Part shown: one piece after another, positions 47,099 to 58,968 of the stretch
Layout of the letters: the number at the start of each line of letters is the position of its first letter
Numbering within the stretch: the first letter of the stretch is position 1
Source: Hansfordia pulvinata
Lineage: Eukaryota > Ascomycota > Sordariomycetes > Xylariales
NCBI GenBank assembly: GCA_006538405.1
Contig: BJKQ01000003.1
Location: 682,001 to 746,000, forward strand
Reading direction: 5' to 3'
DNA: 64,000 nt
Translations under genes and position numbers: made by a program
The notes under the pieces: generated by a model
Seen by the model: the letters and a program-made list of their open reading frames with translations, nothing else
What the model was told of the DNA's origin: nothing
Databases searched by the model: none

Positions 47099-50000
47099 TG
47101 GGTTGCGGGAAATCGCTCCATCAATCTGGGAGAAATGGGGACGGGCAGGGAAAACTGGGCACACATCGTCATCGCTCGGACAGAGAAATGCTCAAACCGC
47201 CGCAAGCTGCTCCTTTGCGGATCAGGTCGAGCTGGAGCTGGCAGTACGAGTACTCCGTAGCTGGGTCTTCTGTTGTGCGACTTGCCCCTGTGCGCCCACA
47301 TCTCTTCGCCCTCGCTCCGCTCCGCTCCGGATAAGCTGTCGTGCGTGCGTGCGTGCGTACGGCGTGCTTGGCTGTCGCGCCGACAGGTGATCGGCAAGCC
47401 ACTGATACCCGTACCGCACATGGCGATACGCCCGCAGTGGAGGCACTGCGCTGGTCGTGAATTCGTGGCAGTCCACCGGCCATGATGGCTGTCAGCCACT
47501 AACAAGGGGACAGGAGAGTGGAAAGGCGGCTCGGCCAACTTCAGGCCCGTAGTGGTCGAAGATTTCGTGGGATTCGTTCTGCAGCGCCGGCTAGAGTTTG
47601 TTTCTTTTGTTGTACGAGTACGGCCAAGCAGCATCAAGCCGGGTCTGCGTTGGCGCGGATTATTGATCCTTGGCCGTGTATTTCTAGGCCGACTTGATGA
47701 CATAAGGGGCGAGGTCATGAGGGTTTGTGGCATAATAACCAGGGGCTTCGAGGGCGTCCATCTACTCGTATTCGAGAATACCAAATGGCATTGCAGGTTG
47801 CAGATTGCCATCACTCTTGCAGCCCATCTGCAAACGAGTGCCGACCGATGGAGGATCCTGTGCCCCTCGAGCAGCATTGAATAAGTAACCCTCGATCTGT
47901 GCACCGGCAACCTTGGCTCGGCTACAGGGACTTGGGCGTCCGGCGGGCGCAGACAAGATGACTGCAAGCATGGATGGGATGGCGGGGCATCGCTGCACCC
48001 GAAGCGGCCTGCAGAGAGAGAGATCCGGGATATCTGCATATCGTACTCGTAGAGAAGGCCGTTGAGTATGAGTCCTCGTGAACACGGCAACGACTACTCG
48101 TAAGTAAACAAACCAAAACACCCGTCACAGCGATGACCGCCTGGATGCCTATGCGGCGGGCAGAGATGCGTCGAGACCGCGAAAATATGGCCTCGTCCGG
48201 CCTATCCCCTGGCACGGGGATCTGGATGAGAATCGCGATGCCAACGGGTGTGGGGGACCCTTATTTACTTGAACCGCCCGCCTGCGGTGTGTCGGACGGG
48301 CACTCGTTCATGGCACGCTGTAATTGTTATTATCCAGATAATGGTTATTTATTGTTTTTATTTTCCCCTGCTGTTGTGATCAAGGCCCTCTGGTTTTTTT
48401 GATGTTGGCACCAGAACCCCACAGCACAGGCAAAAGCACTTTGCCTTTGGCTGACATGGACAGGGTGAAGGCCTGGTGCCGTGATGAGTGATAAGCCAGG
48501 GGCGCGCATCAGCTTCGTTGACGCCATGTGGATTCTGGAAGGCGAGGGAGGCTAAATCGCACCCAAAGGGCCAAGCAAAGCGACAGGCAAGGCCAGGGCC
48601 CGGGGTCGTAGTGGTGGGGCGCGCAGCTAGGAGCCAGAGATAGAGGAGCCGCGAGCTTTCCTGGATCAGGCGGCACACGGCGGGCACTGTGCTGGCAGAG
48701 ATTGCAGCCGTGCGTGCACGCGCGCTCTTGGGCCCTGGGCACAGGAGAAATGCAATCTCGCCAATCCGAACGGGCATGGAGATGAGCCTGCGACAATCCT
48801 TGGGGGGTTTGGACGGCAAGGCAAGGAGAGAGAAGAGTGGGGGATTCATCACTTTCTGGCCGTGGGGAGCCTTGTGATGACGACGGCAGCACTCGTGCGA
48901 GTAGACAGGAAGACATTGCGTATTTACGCGTACAGAAAGGTATGCAGGCATGAGGGCGGTCTATTGGCATGGCCATCCGTCGCGTCTTTCCTTTCCACGC
49001 ATTTGTCGTGGACCATCCATCCATCATCACGGGCACTGCATCAATACAAGCACGTACCTAAGTACCTTACCTAACGTACTGCCGACAGTGACGCGACTGG
49101 TGAAGAATTGAAGATATCCATTCGGCAGTGCTGCCTGTCTGCCTTGTATTGTCGTACGGTCGGCGGTCCGCATGCACGAGACAAGCGCGCACCCACGTGC
49201 AGCCAAACGAAGCCCACGCAACCACGGGCCGGGCAGCATTGATATTCATGACGGATGGATGCATGCGTGCCCCCAGCCGTGCCGGATCCTGTGCGCGATC
49301 TCTTGTGCTCGGTGGGGAGGAGCCCAATGGCAGCTAGCATCGCCAGCTCGGGTCTTGCCTTCTGACAGACAGGCCCGGCAGGGGGCGACTGGCAGGCGAA
49401 AGATGCCCACCGCCGATGTCTCTGTGGCTCTTTTTGTGGCTGCGGAGTATTGGTCACCCTGAAACGCAAACTCCAGGCGTCCCCGCCAGTGAGGTCGCTT
49501 TTGGTCTCGGCGGGTGGTGGTTGGGTGGCGGCGACCACGATACCCGTGATACCTAAATGTCGCGAGTACTCTCCGTACCTTCCGCACTGGACACCCTGCA
49601 TGGGCTACCTACGACTGGAAGGTTGTCGGTTCCCAAGACGCATCAAATGTACTGCATTCAAGGTACCTAACAACCTTATGGATATGTAGGTCATACATCA
49701 GGTAGGGTGGTACTCCATGTCGTAGGCTGGTCAAGCTCTGCAGAACAAATTTATGTAGTATGTCCCGTCAGTTCAGTGCATGCATCTGGGGCTCGAGTCC
49801 GGGGAGCTCGAGGCGGACGCACCCAAGATGATGCAAGGCAATGCAGAGGCCAAGCAAGATTGACCTTGCCTCTGCCTGACACATGGGACGACACATCCCG
49901 TTTGATAATTGCATATGGATATCCATTCGATCCACGTTTCTTGATCTTGAAGCTGCCCGGCCACGCCACCGCCAACTCGGCGCCGTCCGGCCACAGCCGC

Positions 50001-51339
50001 AGCCCCGGAAGACGTGCAGCGCCTCTCGCCAGTCGCAGGTAGAGTGCAGGCGGACGTGCAGCAGGGGCTGGCCGTCCATCCGCCATATATCTGGCCCATC
50101 TCTGAGCGCTTGCACCCGGGCCTGTGCCAGTGGAGTCCTGGCGTGCCGGTATCAGACAAACAGTGTCATGATGAGGTGCGGGCAATGCGCGGCCCAGCGC
50201 GAGCCAGGAACCGCCAGGAGACCCGGGCCGCTAAGGTACGAGGCATGGGCAATCAAAACGGTGCCAAGTCATCATCTCTCCCAATTTGCAAGCCTCATTC
50301 GACAGACAGTGTGAACAAGGCGATAGACGACAGTGCAAACTCACATTTCTGCGCCGATCTCTGCATACTAGTACAGTGCGACTCTGTGCCCTCTTTGCCT
50401 CCAATAGGGATGGGCACAAGGGGGTGGTGGGTCTCTTGTCGGGGGGTGGACCACAACGCAACGCGACCAACCCATCTGCACCGTACCGAGTAAATAACAG
50501 TCGTCGTGTCGTACGCGTAGCGGCCCGCCCGGCGGTTCCCCTGCGCCGTATCCAACGATTCAGAGACGTACTCGTACCGTGGACGTGCCTGGCCGCTCCA
50601 CGGCAGGGCCTTGACGACACCTTCAAATGATGATTGAGTTGGGAACGAACTCGCTCTACCGCGACCATGAGCATGGCCTTCTGCGGCCTTGCAAGTTGCA
50701 TCACCCCAATGTCAGCAAACCTAAACAATAGCATTCATCCACCACACGAGTCGCCCGGCCGGAGGTGTCAATGGAGACACAGCAGAGACGGGGAGGGAAC
50801 TCGTAGCGACCATCAGAGCGAACAGTGTGAGGGAGCTTTGTACCCGTACTTACGCCCGAATGAGATGTGTCGTACCTGCCGTATCGTGCTGCTGCTCGTG
50901 CGGCGCCCAGTTCCCACCCTGGAAGGCAGTTATTTCCTTTTATTGGCATCTTGCTGGCTGCCGCAGCGCCGGACGGTCTTGTCCTGGACTCTCGCTGATT
51001 GGCCCGTGGGCGGCGCCCCTTTCCCATCGTCTCCAGCCCGTCGCCCGCACCGTACCGGTACTCGCGCTCGCGCGCTCCCTCCCTGCGGCCCACGATGCTG
51101 GCCAAGACGGGTCCTCATACGGAGCAGCTCCGTCACAGGCCTCAGCGCCCTCGCGGCGCCCGCACTGGCCGGGCGCCCTCGAGGACAGGCGGGCACAGTA
51201 CCGCAGCCGCCGTCGCAGACTGGGTGGCAGAGGCCCCCGGGTCCCCCTAAGGAGATCCACGTCGGGTGTCCATCCCAATCCAAGTCAATCCATTCCAAAA
51301 CGTTTCGGCCTTCTAGGCCAGGATCTGGTTGCTATTTTT

Positions 51340-51420
51340 CCCTTCCTTCCTCCTCTCTCTTCCTCTCCTCGTTCCCGCCCGTCTCTCCCTCTTCCTCCCA
51401 CCCAACTCGCCTTCTTCTTC
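51340..51420 (+). promoter_or_regulatory. Pyrimidine-rich tract upstream of ECM33
   Basis: A nearly pure CT stretch (TTCCTCCTCTCTTCCTCTCC and similar) about 1 kb before the ECM33 start codon. CT-rich tracts mark promoters of strongly expressed fungal genes. The distance implies a long leader or an unseen leader intron; this is inference. Confidence 0.35.
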
Positions 51421-52420
51421 CTATTCGGATACATTCGTTTGTCCATAATTATTCGCCCATACAAGAGGTCCTGCACTCGCTCGACAGCCTCCACCCTTTA
51501 ATAACACTCCCAACGCGCCAGCCTCACCCGCTCGCCCTCCGATCGAAGAAGAGACCGACCAACCCGCGGTTCCCAACGCCGCACCGACCTCGCCCATCCA
51601 TCCCGACTTTGGATCTCGCCCATTTTTGAAAGAATACAGGTATGTGGGATACTCGACAGTCAGACTTGTGGGCGAATCAGTCGTCACCGCGAACAAGCAA
51701 TTTTCGCCCGATGTTGTATATCGCCGCACTATGAAGGCGGAACCCCTGGATCAAGTGATTACTCAGTGCCAGGCACATTCTGGCTCTGTTTGGTCGAATC
51801 GTACGCACTGGCTGCACATCACAACGTTCATTCGCCGATAAAGTATGGGTCCGAATTGAGTTGCACGGCCAACGCCCGGCGTCAGCAAACGACGGGCAGC
51901 CTGACGAGCGTTCCGCCACGGCCTATCACACTCAACGAAGCCACGGCATCTGGTCGGCGGCATCGGGCTGCGGCAGCGACGACAGCAGAGCAGCGGAGAA
52001 TGAAACAACGATCGAGCTTCTTGGCGTGAGGGAGGGATCGCCTTCCGTTTGAGGATCGGACTGCCCGAGGAGCTGCAGTGGCAGGATTTGGACGGCGGGT
52101 GGCGCTTCCCACCAGCGGCAAGCCATGCAAAGGACCCAGTCGCCTGTTTCCAGATCACCACTGCCGCCTTGGCCCTGGCAGCTCGGACCAGGCCGTCGTC
52201 CATTCATTACCCGCGTTGCTGCTGCTCTCGCCCAACCCATCTCCCGTCCACTTTTTGCATCATCACCCACGCAACATCACTTTTTGGAGGCTGGCCATCC
52301 AACTGCATCCGACCCTCCCTTTGTCTTGTCGGCCGTCCAGTGGACTTGTTCTTTTAATTCTATAATCACCACATCCCACGCCGCTCAACTGACACGACCC
52401 GACTAGATATAACCATCGCC

Positions 52421-53682
52421 ATGTACTGCAAGAAGGCTCTTTCTGCCGTTACGGCCCTGGCTTTCGCCACTGGTAAGTGAAATCACCGATGCCACACATG
52501 AAGCAGAATGCTAATTGGCTCTGTTCAGGTGCCTTCGGCCTCAGCTGTGACGACGACACCGTCACCGTCAAGTCTACCGGCGACGCCTCTGCCCTGGGTG
52601 AATGTGGCAAGTACAAGGGTAGCGTTACCGTCGACAAGGCCGCTGGCCCCAACCTCGACTTCAGCGGCCTGCAGTCCGTCGGCGGTGACTTCACCGTCCA
52701 GAACAACAAGCTCGTTGCCAGCATCATGGCCGACGACCTCCGCTCCATTGGCGGCAAGTTCACTCTGGACAACCTCATCTCCCTGACCTCGCTGTCTCTG
52801 TCTCAGCTCGGTGAGGTCCAGGAGATCAACTTCGCCACCCTCACCAAGCTGCCCTCGCTCGGCCTCGGCGGCAACGGTATCACCAAGGCTGACAAGATTG
52901 TCATCGGTGACACTTTCCTCGACAGCATCGAGGGTATCAACGTTGTCGACCTCCAGTTCATCAACCTCAACAACAACAAGCGCCTGACCAAGTTCAAGTC
53001 TGGCATCCAGACCGTCTCTGACCAGCTGCTCATCTCCGCCAACGGTCTCAACCTGACCATGGAGATGGACTCCCTCAACTGGATCTCCAACATGACTGTC
53101 GGCAACGTCACCAGCTTCTCTGCTTCCAAGCTCAAGTCCGTCAACGGCTCCATCCGCTTCGACTCCAACTACTTCCAGAACTTCGCTCTGCCTAAGCTTC
53201 AGGAGATCCAGGAGGGTGACCTCGCCATTGTCAGCAACGCCAAGGTCACCAACATCTCTCTCCCTGCTCTGGAGAAGGTTGGCGGTGGTTTCACCGTTGC
53301 CAACAACACCAAGCTCGAGAAGCTCGACGGTTTCCCCAAGCTGGAGTCCGTTGGTGGCGCCATCGCTCTCCGTGGCTCGTGGACCTCTGCTGAGCTCCCT
53401 TCGCTCAAGGACGTCACCGGTGGATTCGAGCTTGTCTCCACTGCCGACCTCGACAAGAACACCTGCAGCAAGTTCAACGACTACAAGAGCACTGGTGTCA
53501 TCCAGGGTCCTCTCATTGACTGCAAGGGCAACGACGAGGGCGCTAACGACAACACCGACGGTGCTGGCTCCGGTAGCGGCTCTGGTGGTAACGGCAAGAA
53601 GAGTGCTGCCGGCCTTGTTGGTGTCAACACCTGGGCCGTGGTCAGCTTGGCTGCCCTCGGTGCCTACTTCACCACTCTGTAA
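52421..53682 (+). CDS. ECM33: GPI-anchored cell-wall protein Ecm33/Sps2 family
   Basis: Exons 52421-52472 and 52529-53682 give 401 aa. A signal peptide (MYCKKALSAVTALAFATG, then AFG) is followed by a cysteine-bearing N-terminus and leucine-rich receptor-L-like repeats: LDFSGLQSVGGDFTVQNN, LRSIGGKFTLDNL, LPALEKVGGGFTVANN, FPKLESVGGAIALRG. N-glycosylation sequons are frequent (NLT, NMT, NVT, NGS, NIS, NNT). A Gly/Ser linker (GAGSGSGSGGNGKK) precedes a C-terminal hydrophobic tail (WAVVSLAALGAYFTTL), which fits GPI attachment. Known role: maintenance of cell-wall integrity at the plasma membrane and wall. Codon usage is strongly biased to C-ending and other preferred codons, suggesting high expression. 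The intron splits the signal peptide and has a CTAAT branch-point-like sequence. Confidence 0.95.
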
Positions 53683-55184
53683 ACGATGCATTGAACGACC
53701 GACTGCGAGCTTGCTCGCAGGTTATGGAAACCAAAATTCCCAGCGGCGTTTCGTTTGCGTATGTCAACCATTCTTTTTCGAGTGTTAGCAGAAGAACCGT
53801 TGTCATTTCATGGGCCTCATTTCGCATTCAGGGCACGTACAAGAACCGCTAGACTTAATACTGACGCGTGTGTTATTATGAATCTGCATGCCCTCGTGAT
53901 CGTTTGTCTTGTGAGCCCACCCCTTAGCCTAGTTGTAGGGGCGACGTGAATTCTTCCTGTTCAATGCGTGCGCTTGGTTCTACATAGGCAGTGCCTATCA
54001 AACCCACCCTTGATATACGCCTCGGTAGTCTGTAATGGCCTGTCCTGTCAAACCGCTTGCATTAGGCTCATATGGCTGCTATGTGACCGTTGTCGTACCA
54101 TGTTGGCATCCCCAGAAGGTAGTTCCCTATGATATGTGGAATAGGGCGGCATTGCTTGACGGAGTAAGATAGATACCAATGCCATCAATAGGCCACTGCC
54201 TATCGCACCTGCACGATCGTAAGGCGTCGGTGCCCCATTTGTGTACAGATGAATGCTTACAACCAAAGCAGGCCGCTTTCGACGTACACAGAGACGTATG
54301 CAGAGCCCTCCAGGTCATGTACTTCGGAGTTGTTCTCGATTTGAGCCACTGACCTGATCGAGGGTATTCGCGGATCTGATTTCGTCATACCAAGAGTCTA
54401 TCTTCAACTTCCTTTTCCGCCTCTCGCACCAGATGCCCCTGCCTATGCCGGGGCCTGGGGATTCCCTCCCTCTGATGCTATCGCCCACCCCCACTCTCCT
54501 CTCGCATGCTATCCATGGCCTTGCTTCCCTGGTCCTGGAGCCATGTCTGAATACCGGAAGGCCTTCGTCTCCTCGCCGGCGTCGCCCTTGTGCGTTGAGA
54601 GCGAGGGCTCAGGGTCCCTCGTGTGCGCAGCCGGGGAGAGCGCTGCCGGTGGGTTGATACCTTTCCGGCTTCTTCTGGGCGCGAGGGAGGCGGGGCCTGT
54701 ACCGCCTATCTGTTGCCCTCTCATGTAAGCAGTGCGTTGGAATAGGCCCTTGTGATGGGCTGAAGGAGGGCTTCGACGCCATCCCGCAGAGGAAGGGTGG
54801 GTTTGTCTGCGCCTCTCGCGTGCCACCACCCCCCCTTGACCCCCTTCCTCGCGAGTCGTCTCACGGTGCCCAGACGCCGCCTCGCAAAGCGCTGCCGTTA
54901 CACGCCGTCCCAGCGCGCTGGAAACGCGGGCTGGCTGCTAGACGATGATGCCCTGCTGTACCTGGCTCTCGCACGCTGCGGGGTCCCGGCCCAGTCCGTC
55001 CCGCATGTGCCCCGTTTCCTGCCTCTGACGTGCGCGACAAGTGACCCTTCCGAGTCGTCGCTGACGCCGTTCGCAACTGCGTAAACATGGGCAGGGCGTG
55101 AGATGTGCTGGCGGCGAAGGCGGAGAAGACGGTAGAGCTTGCTTGCTGCGCCCCGAGGGGGTGGGAACGACCGGTCGTTCATTC
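53683..55184. other. 3' intergenic between convergent ECM33 and SPF45 genes
   Basis: 1.5 kb with no recognised gene; presumably contains both 3'UTRs. Confidence 0.45.
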
Positions 55185-57042
55185 TCACTCGTACACCCGC
55201 TTGTCGAACTTGTCCTCGTCGTAGTACTGGGGCTGTATTGTATTACCGGCGAACACGCGGCCGTCGAGCGCGTTGACCGCCTGAGATTTCAGAGGAGAGT
55301 TAGCACGATGTGTGACGCGTTCCAGTCGACTTTTGACGAAGGGTGGTTATTCGCGTAGCGTGAAGGAGAAAAAAGCACTTCCAACGATCGGGTTTGATAG
55401 GTCCCCTCTCCGATGGGTTCCGCCCATCGATCATGTGGCAAGCCTCATCTCGGGAGACGGCGGGAAATGGGAATTGAGCAACGACATACCCTCAATGCGG
55501 ACACCTGGTCGGTGAACTTGATGTAGACGCCGCGCTCGGCGACGTCGACGTGCAGGCGGTCGACGCGGCCGTACTGGTCGCCGCACTCCTGGCCGATCTC
55601 CTGGCCCAGGCCGCCGTCCAGCTCGGCCTGCAGGTCGTCCATGCCGTCGAGCATGTGGCGGAGGACGATGACGCTGCTGACGGGACCGAACTTGCCGGCG
55701 GCATCGCTGTCGCCGCCGCCACCCCCTGCCTTGGAGCCGATGATGCGCCCGCGGCCCCCGGGCCCCGCCCAGCCGCCGCCCTCGGCGTCGGAGCGCTTCT
55801 TGCGCTTCTCGACCTGGACGCGCAGGGGCTGCAGGATGCCCGACTCGTTGGCGCCCAGGCCCTGGCCCTTGCTCCAGCCGTACTTGGACATGAGGCGGGC
55901 CGCGAAGCCCTTCTGGCCCGGGCGGTTGGCGCTGCGCTCGTCGGGCCCGTCGTCCTCCTCGCCGGGGCCCCCCTCCTCGTCCGGCAGGTCCGCCATGTCG
56001 TGGTCCGAGGAGGCGTCGGCGGCGCCCGGGGGCGGCGGGTCGTAGCGGACGGGCGCGCGCGAGATGGTGGACGAGGCGGGCTCCGGCGCCGGCGCCGGCT
56101 GCCGAGCCTGCGGAGGGGGAGGGGGAGGGGGCGTCGGCGAGCGGGCCGGGGGCGGCGGGGCGCCGCCCTGTGACAGGGCCAGCCGGCGGGCGTAGGCGTC
56201 GTCGCCCGTCTTGTCGTCGGCTAGGGCGGCTTTCGGGGGTGAGGGAGGGGGAGGGGCGAAGGAGTAGGAGCTCGGGGGCGCAAACTGGTCTGGAGGGGGG
56301 GAGGGGGGTGTCAGTCCGGGTTGACTGGGTGCGATCACGCCGCATTTGGGGACGATGGGCAACTCGGCTTACTGTTCATGGGCTTGCGGGCTCGGGCGCT
56401 GCTTTCGTCGCCGTCGCCGTCGTCGTCGCTGCCCGACAAGTCGCTCTCGGGCTTGCGGTGTGCGCGGCGGTGCGCGTAGAGCAGGGCCTTCCAGTCCTGG
56501 ACCTCGCGGATGCGCTCGTCGCTGCGGAGGTATTCGTCGACGTTGGTGGGGCGCGACGGGTCGTAGATGTCGTCCCAGTCGGTCTCCGTGTACTGCTGCT
56601 GCTGCTGCTGCTGCTTCTTTCGCTTCTTGCGGCCGCCGCGGGCGCGCTTCTCGCCGGTGCCGTACATGTATTCATCCTCTTCGGTGGCGGCCCAGTCGGC
56701 CAGAGAGCTCTTGGCCACCGGAGCGGCGTCTTGGGTCGCGGGAGCGGCAGAGGCGGAGGGGCCAGCGGCCGAAGGAGCGCCGGCAGCCGGCGCGGGGATG
56801 GCCTTGGGGAAGGCGGGCTTGGGCTTGGGCTTCTGCTGCTGGGGGCGGCGGATCTGGGGATGGGGCTGGAAGCGCAGGGCCGGGTCGATGGCGGCGGGCT
56901 TCTTGGCGGCGGCGTCGGATGGCGCAGACGCGGTGCTGGTCGAGGCCGGCGCGCTAGCATCGGCGGAGGTGCTGGCGGCGCCGGCGTCGCCAAGCAGGTT
57001 GGCGTAGAGCGACAGCCCTGGACGCGACGGGGGCGCCGACAT
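55185..57042 (-). CDS. SPF45: Splicing factor SPF45/RBM17-like (G-patch plus UHM-type RRM)
   Basis: Exons 57042-56373, 56289-55490 and 55280-55185 give 521 aa with GT-AG introns. The N-terminal half is Ala/Pro-rich with a basic segment (GGRKKRKK) followed by polyQ, then YTETDWDDIYDPSRPTNVDE, a conserved SPF45 stretch. A G-patch begins near residue 350: KGFAARLMSKYGWSKGQGLG. The C-terminal RRM shows SSVIVLRHMLD, ECGDQYGRVDRLHVDV, GVYIKFTDQVSALRAVNAL and GRVFAGN. The R-x-F in the last motif is typical of U2AF-homology motifs, which bind other splicing factors and not RNA. Role: second-step and alternative 3' splice-site selection in the nucleus. The start ATG at 57042 is chosen because upstream frame sequence is not conserved in character. 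Confidence 0.93.
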
Positions 57043-58465
57043 GGCGGGCTGGCTGGCGGCTGCGTTTGGGGATGCGATGGCACGGGCTGAGGAGCTCTCC
57101 GGTCGTTGCCCTGCGCTCAGTCTGCTCGAGAAGGCAATTGTGGCATTGGCAGCGAGTCGGGGCGGAGATGGGGTCGGAATCACGATGTGTCGATGTGTGG
57201 GATGAACTCAACTCCAGGTTCGGCGAAGCAAGCGAAGGTCGTCATCGGCCGCCAAGTTGGACATCAGGTACGAGACTCTCGAGTTCATCAGGGAACCTCC
57301 ACTGTGGAACGAGAGCCCCGGGGGCCCCCACGTCCAGGCACCGGGGCCCTGTAGCTCCGGAGCTCCAGCTGTCGTGTCGGCGGTCGCAGTGGGGCCGCTG
57401 CCCTGACTTTTAGCGCTCCGGCTTCGCTCGCTGGTGAGCGCCAAACCGCCCACGAACGCGGCAGATCTCCCTGACCCACATAGAACACCCATGTCTATGT
57501 ATTTTCTGGCAGCACAGAGGACGAGTGTACGAATGGCGTATCATTTTTTGGGATGAACAGGCGTGTTTCTTTTCAGCATTACCGTGAAACTACGGCGCTA
57601 CATGTCCACAATGCGTATGCGTGTGGCCTGACACGGAACTATCACAACCCGTGGATACCCTTACGCATGCCTACCCGATGTCGCCACTACGCCACGCGTG
57701 GAGCAGACGCGCCGTCCGCCGGCCAGAATACGCACACTTGCCTGGAATCATATGTGCCAGACGCGTCTGATTCCACCCATCGTCTTCCGAACGTGGCTCG
57801 CAGTCTGAATCACAACCTCGACGTTCTTGCCTTGGGAGGTAACTTGTTGAGCCATTGTTGGTTCGGAATTCCACCCCCTGACAGTAATATCTCAAGGTAC
57901 TCGTATGGGATCTCACCGCGCCGGTATCGGCAAGCAGGAGACTTGAACAGCGCGCGTGGCATGTGGGCTTGATCCCCCGTGACAGGACATGATTAGATCG
58001 TCGAGACGCGCGTCCGACTTTCACGTCCGAGCCAGATTTTCCTCAATCCAGGCGCCTTCCAGTCTTTCAATAAGCGAAGGTGGCCTAAACCGGCGCTGAA
58101 TGGGTTTCCGTGGCGTGTTCTCGCGGCCTTCTGCCGGTTTCATCTCGAGCAACTTCCTGTCCGCCGGTAACGTCGAGTTCTTTGGCTGAGATCACGCTTT
58201 CCCGACGGCACCACCCAGAATGGCAGATATCTCTAGAGCCCGTGGTCCGACCACGAGGTGTCAAGAGGGGCGGCTGCGCTGATCGATGTACGGGTCGGTT
58301 CGCCTTTCGGGGCCTTGCTTGCATGGAGTGGTGTGTGTCTGTCGAGCTCGATTAAGGGGGCGTAGAGCGAAGATATCCTCCTTTCTTCTTTCTGGTGCGG
58401 CAGGGTACTTTCCGGGGCATGTAAGCCCCGAGAATAACCGCCTCGCCAGCCAGGACGAGCCCCCT
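57043..58465. other. Intergenic region upstream of SPF45
   Basis: No domain-bearing frame. One octamer copy lies at 57898. The His-rich gene ends at its right edge. Confidence 0.45.
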
Positions 58466-58968
58466 TTAGCCCGTCGGGGCAGCGCCGGCGTCCTCCCCGC
58501 CCTCGAAAATCTCGTCGTCCTCCTCTTCGTTCTCGTACAGCTTGCCGGGGTCACGAGGCGGCGCAGGGGCAGGCCCTCCAGGGCGGCCATGCTGCGCTCG
58601 ATGGCCTCGTCGAGGGACGCGTAGACGGGGATGGGGTCGTGCGGGCCCGCCCCGCCCGGGCCGTCGGTCTGCTGGCCGTGGGGAGGGGCGGCGCCGGCGG
58701 CCTGGTGGTGGTGGTGGTGGTGGTGGTGGTGCAGGGGCATGACGTCGAAAAGAGGCTCGTCGCTGGTTATGGAGGACCGCCGCGACAGGGCCGGGGAGAA
58801 GAGCGGGGCGGCCGACCGCGATGCGGCGCTCGAGGAGGAACTGCTGGCGCAGCTGCTGCTGTCCGCGTTGGGCGCGGCCCCGGCGGCGGAGGTGGCGGCC
58901 CAGCGGGCAGATTCGAGCTCGAGGTGCTGGGCGAGGGTCGTGGGGTGGTTTTGTTGCTGCGAAGACAT
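58466..58968 (-). CDS. Unknown short His-rich protein, one frame break
   Basis: Starts MSSQQQNHPTTLAQHLELE, followed by a serine-rich stretch, SRRSSITSDEPLFDVMP, a run of nine histidines coded by a GTG/CAC repeat, and ASLDEAIERSMAALEGLPLR. Coding character then moves to the -1 frame near 58552: DPGKLYENEEEDDEIFEGG and a stop at 58468-58466. With one base restored it is 167 aa with a strongly acidic C-terminus. The unshifted frame instead runs into Arg/Thr-rich sequence ending at 58261. No family is recognised. The coherent acidic tail argues for a real gene with an assembly error. Confidence is moderate that it is protein-coding and low on function. Confidence 0.6.

Larger units (their letters stand above)
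42804..52420. other. Gene-poor stretch of 9.6 kb
   Basis: No recognisable gene on either strand despite GC-rich composition and frames of up to 380 residues, which overlap each other and have skewed composition. It contains nine copies of the TACTCGTA/TACGAGTA octamer between 45312 and 50569 and a 22-base G run at 47077-47098. The last kilobase before ECM33 is pyrimidine-rich (51340-51420) and is probably its promoter and leader. Non-coding RNAs, or genes hidden by frame errors, cannot be excluded. Confidence 0.5.

Noticed and set aside
46939..48090. A 383-residue open frame on the minus strand in the gene-poor block
   Set aside because: It spans a poly-G tract as poly-Pro, has skewed composition, no domain and many equally long overlapping frames.
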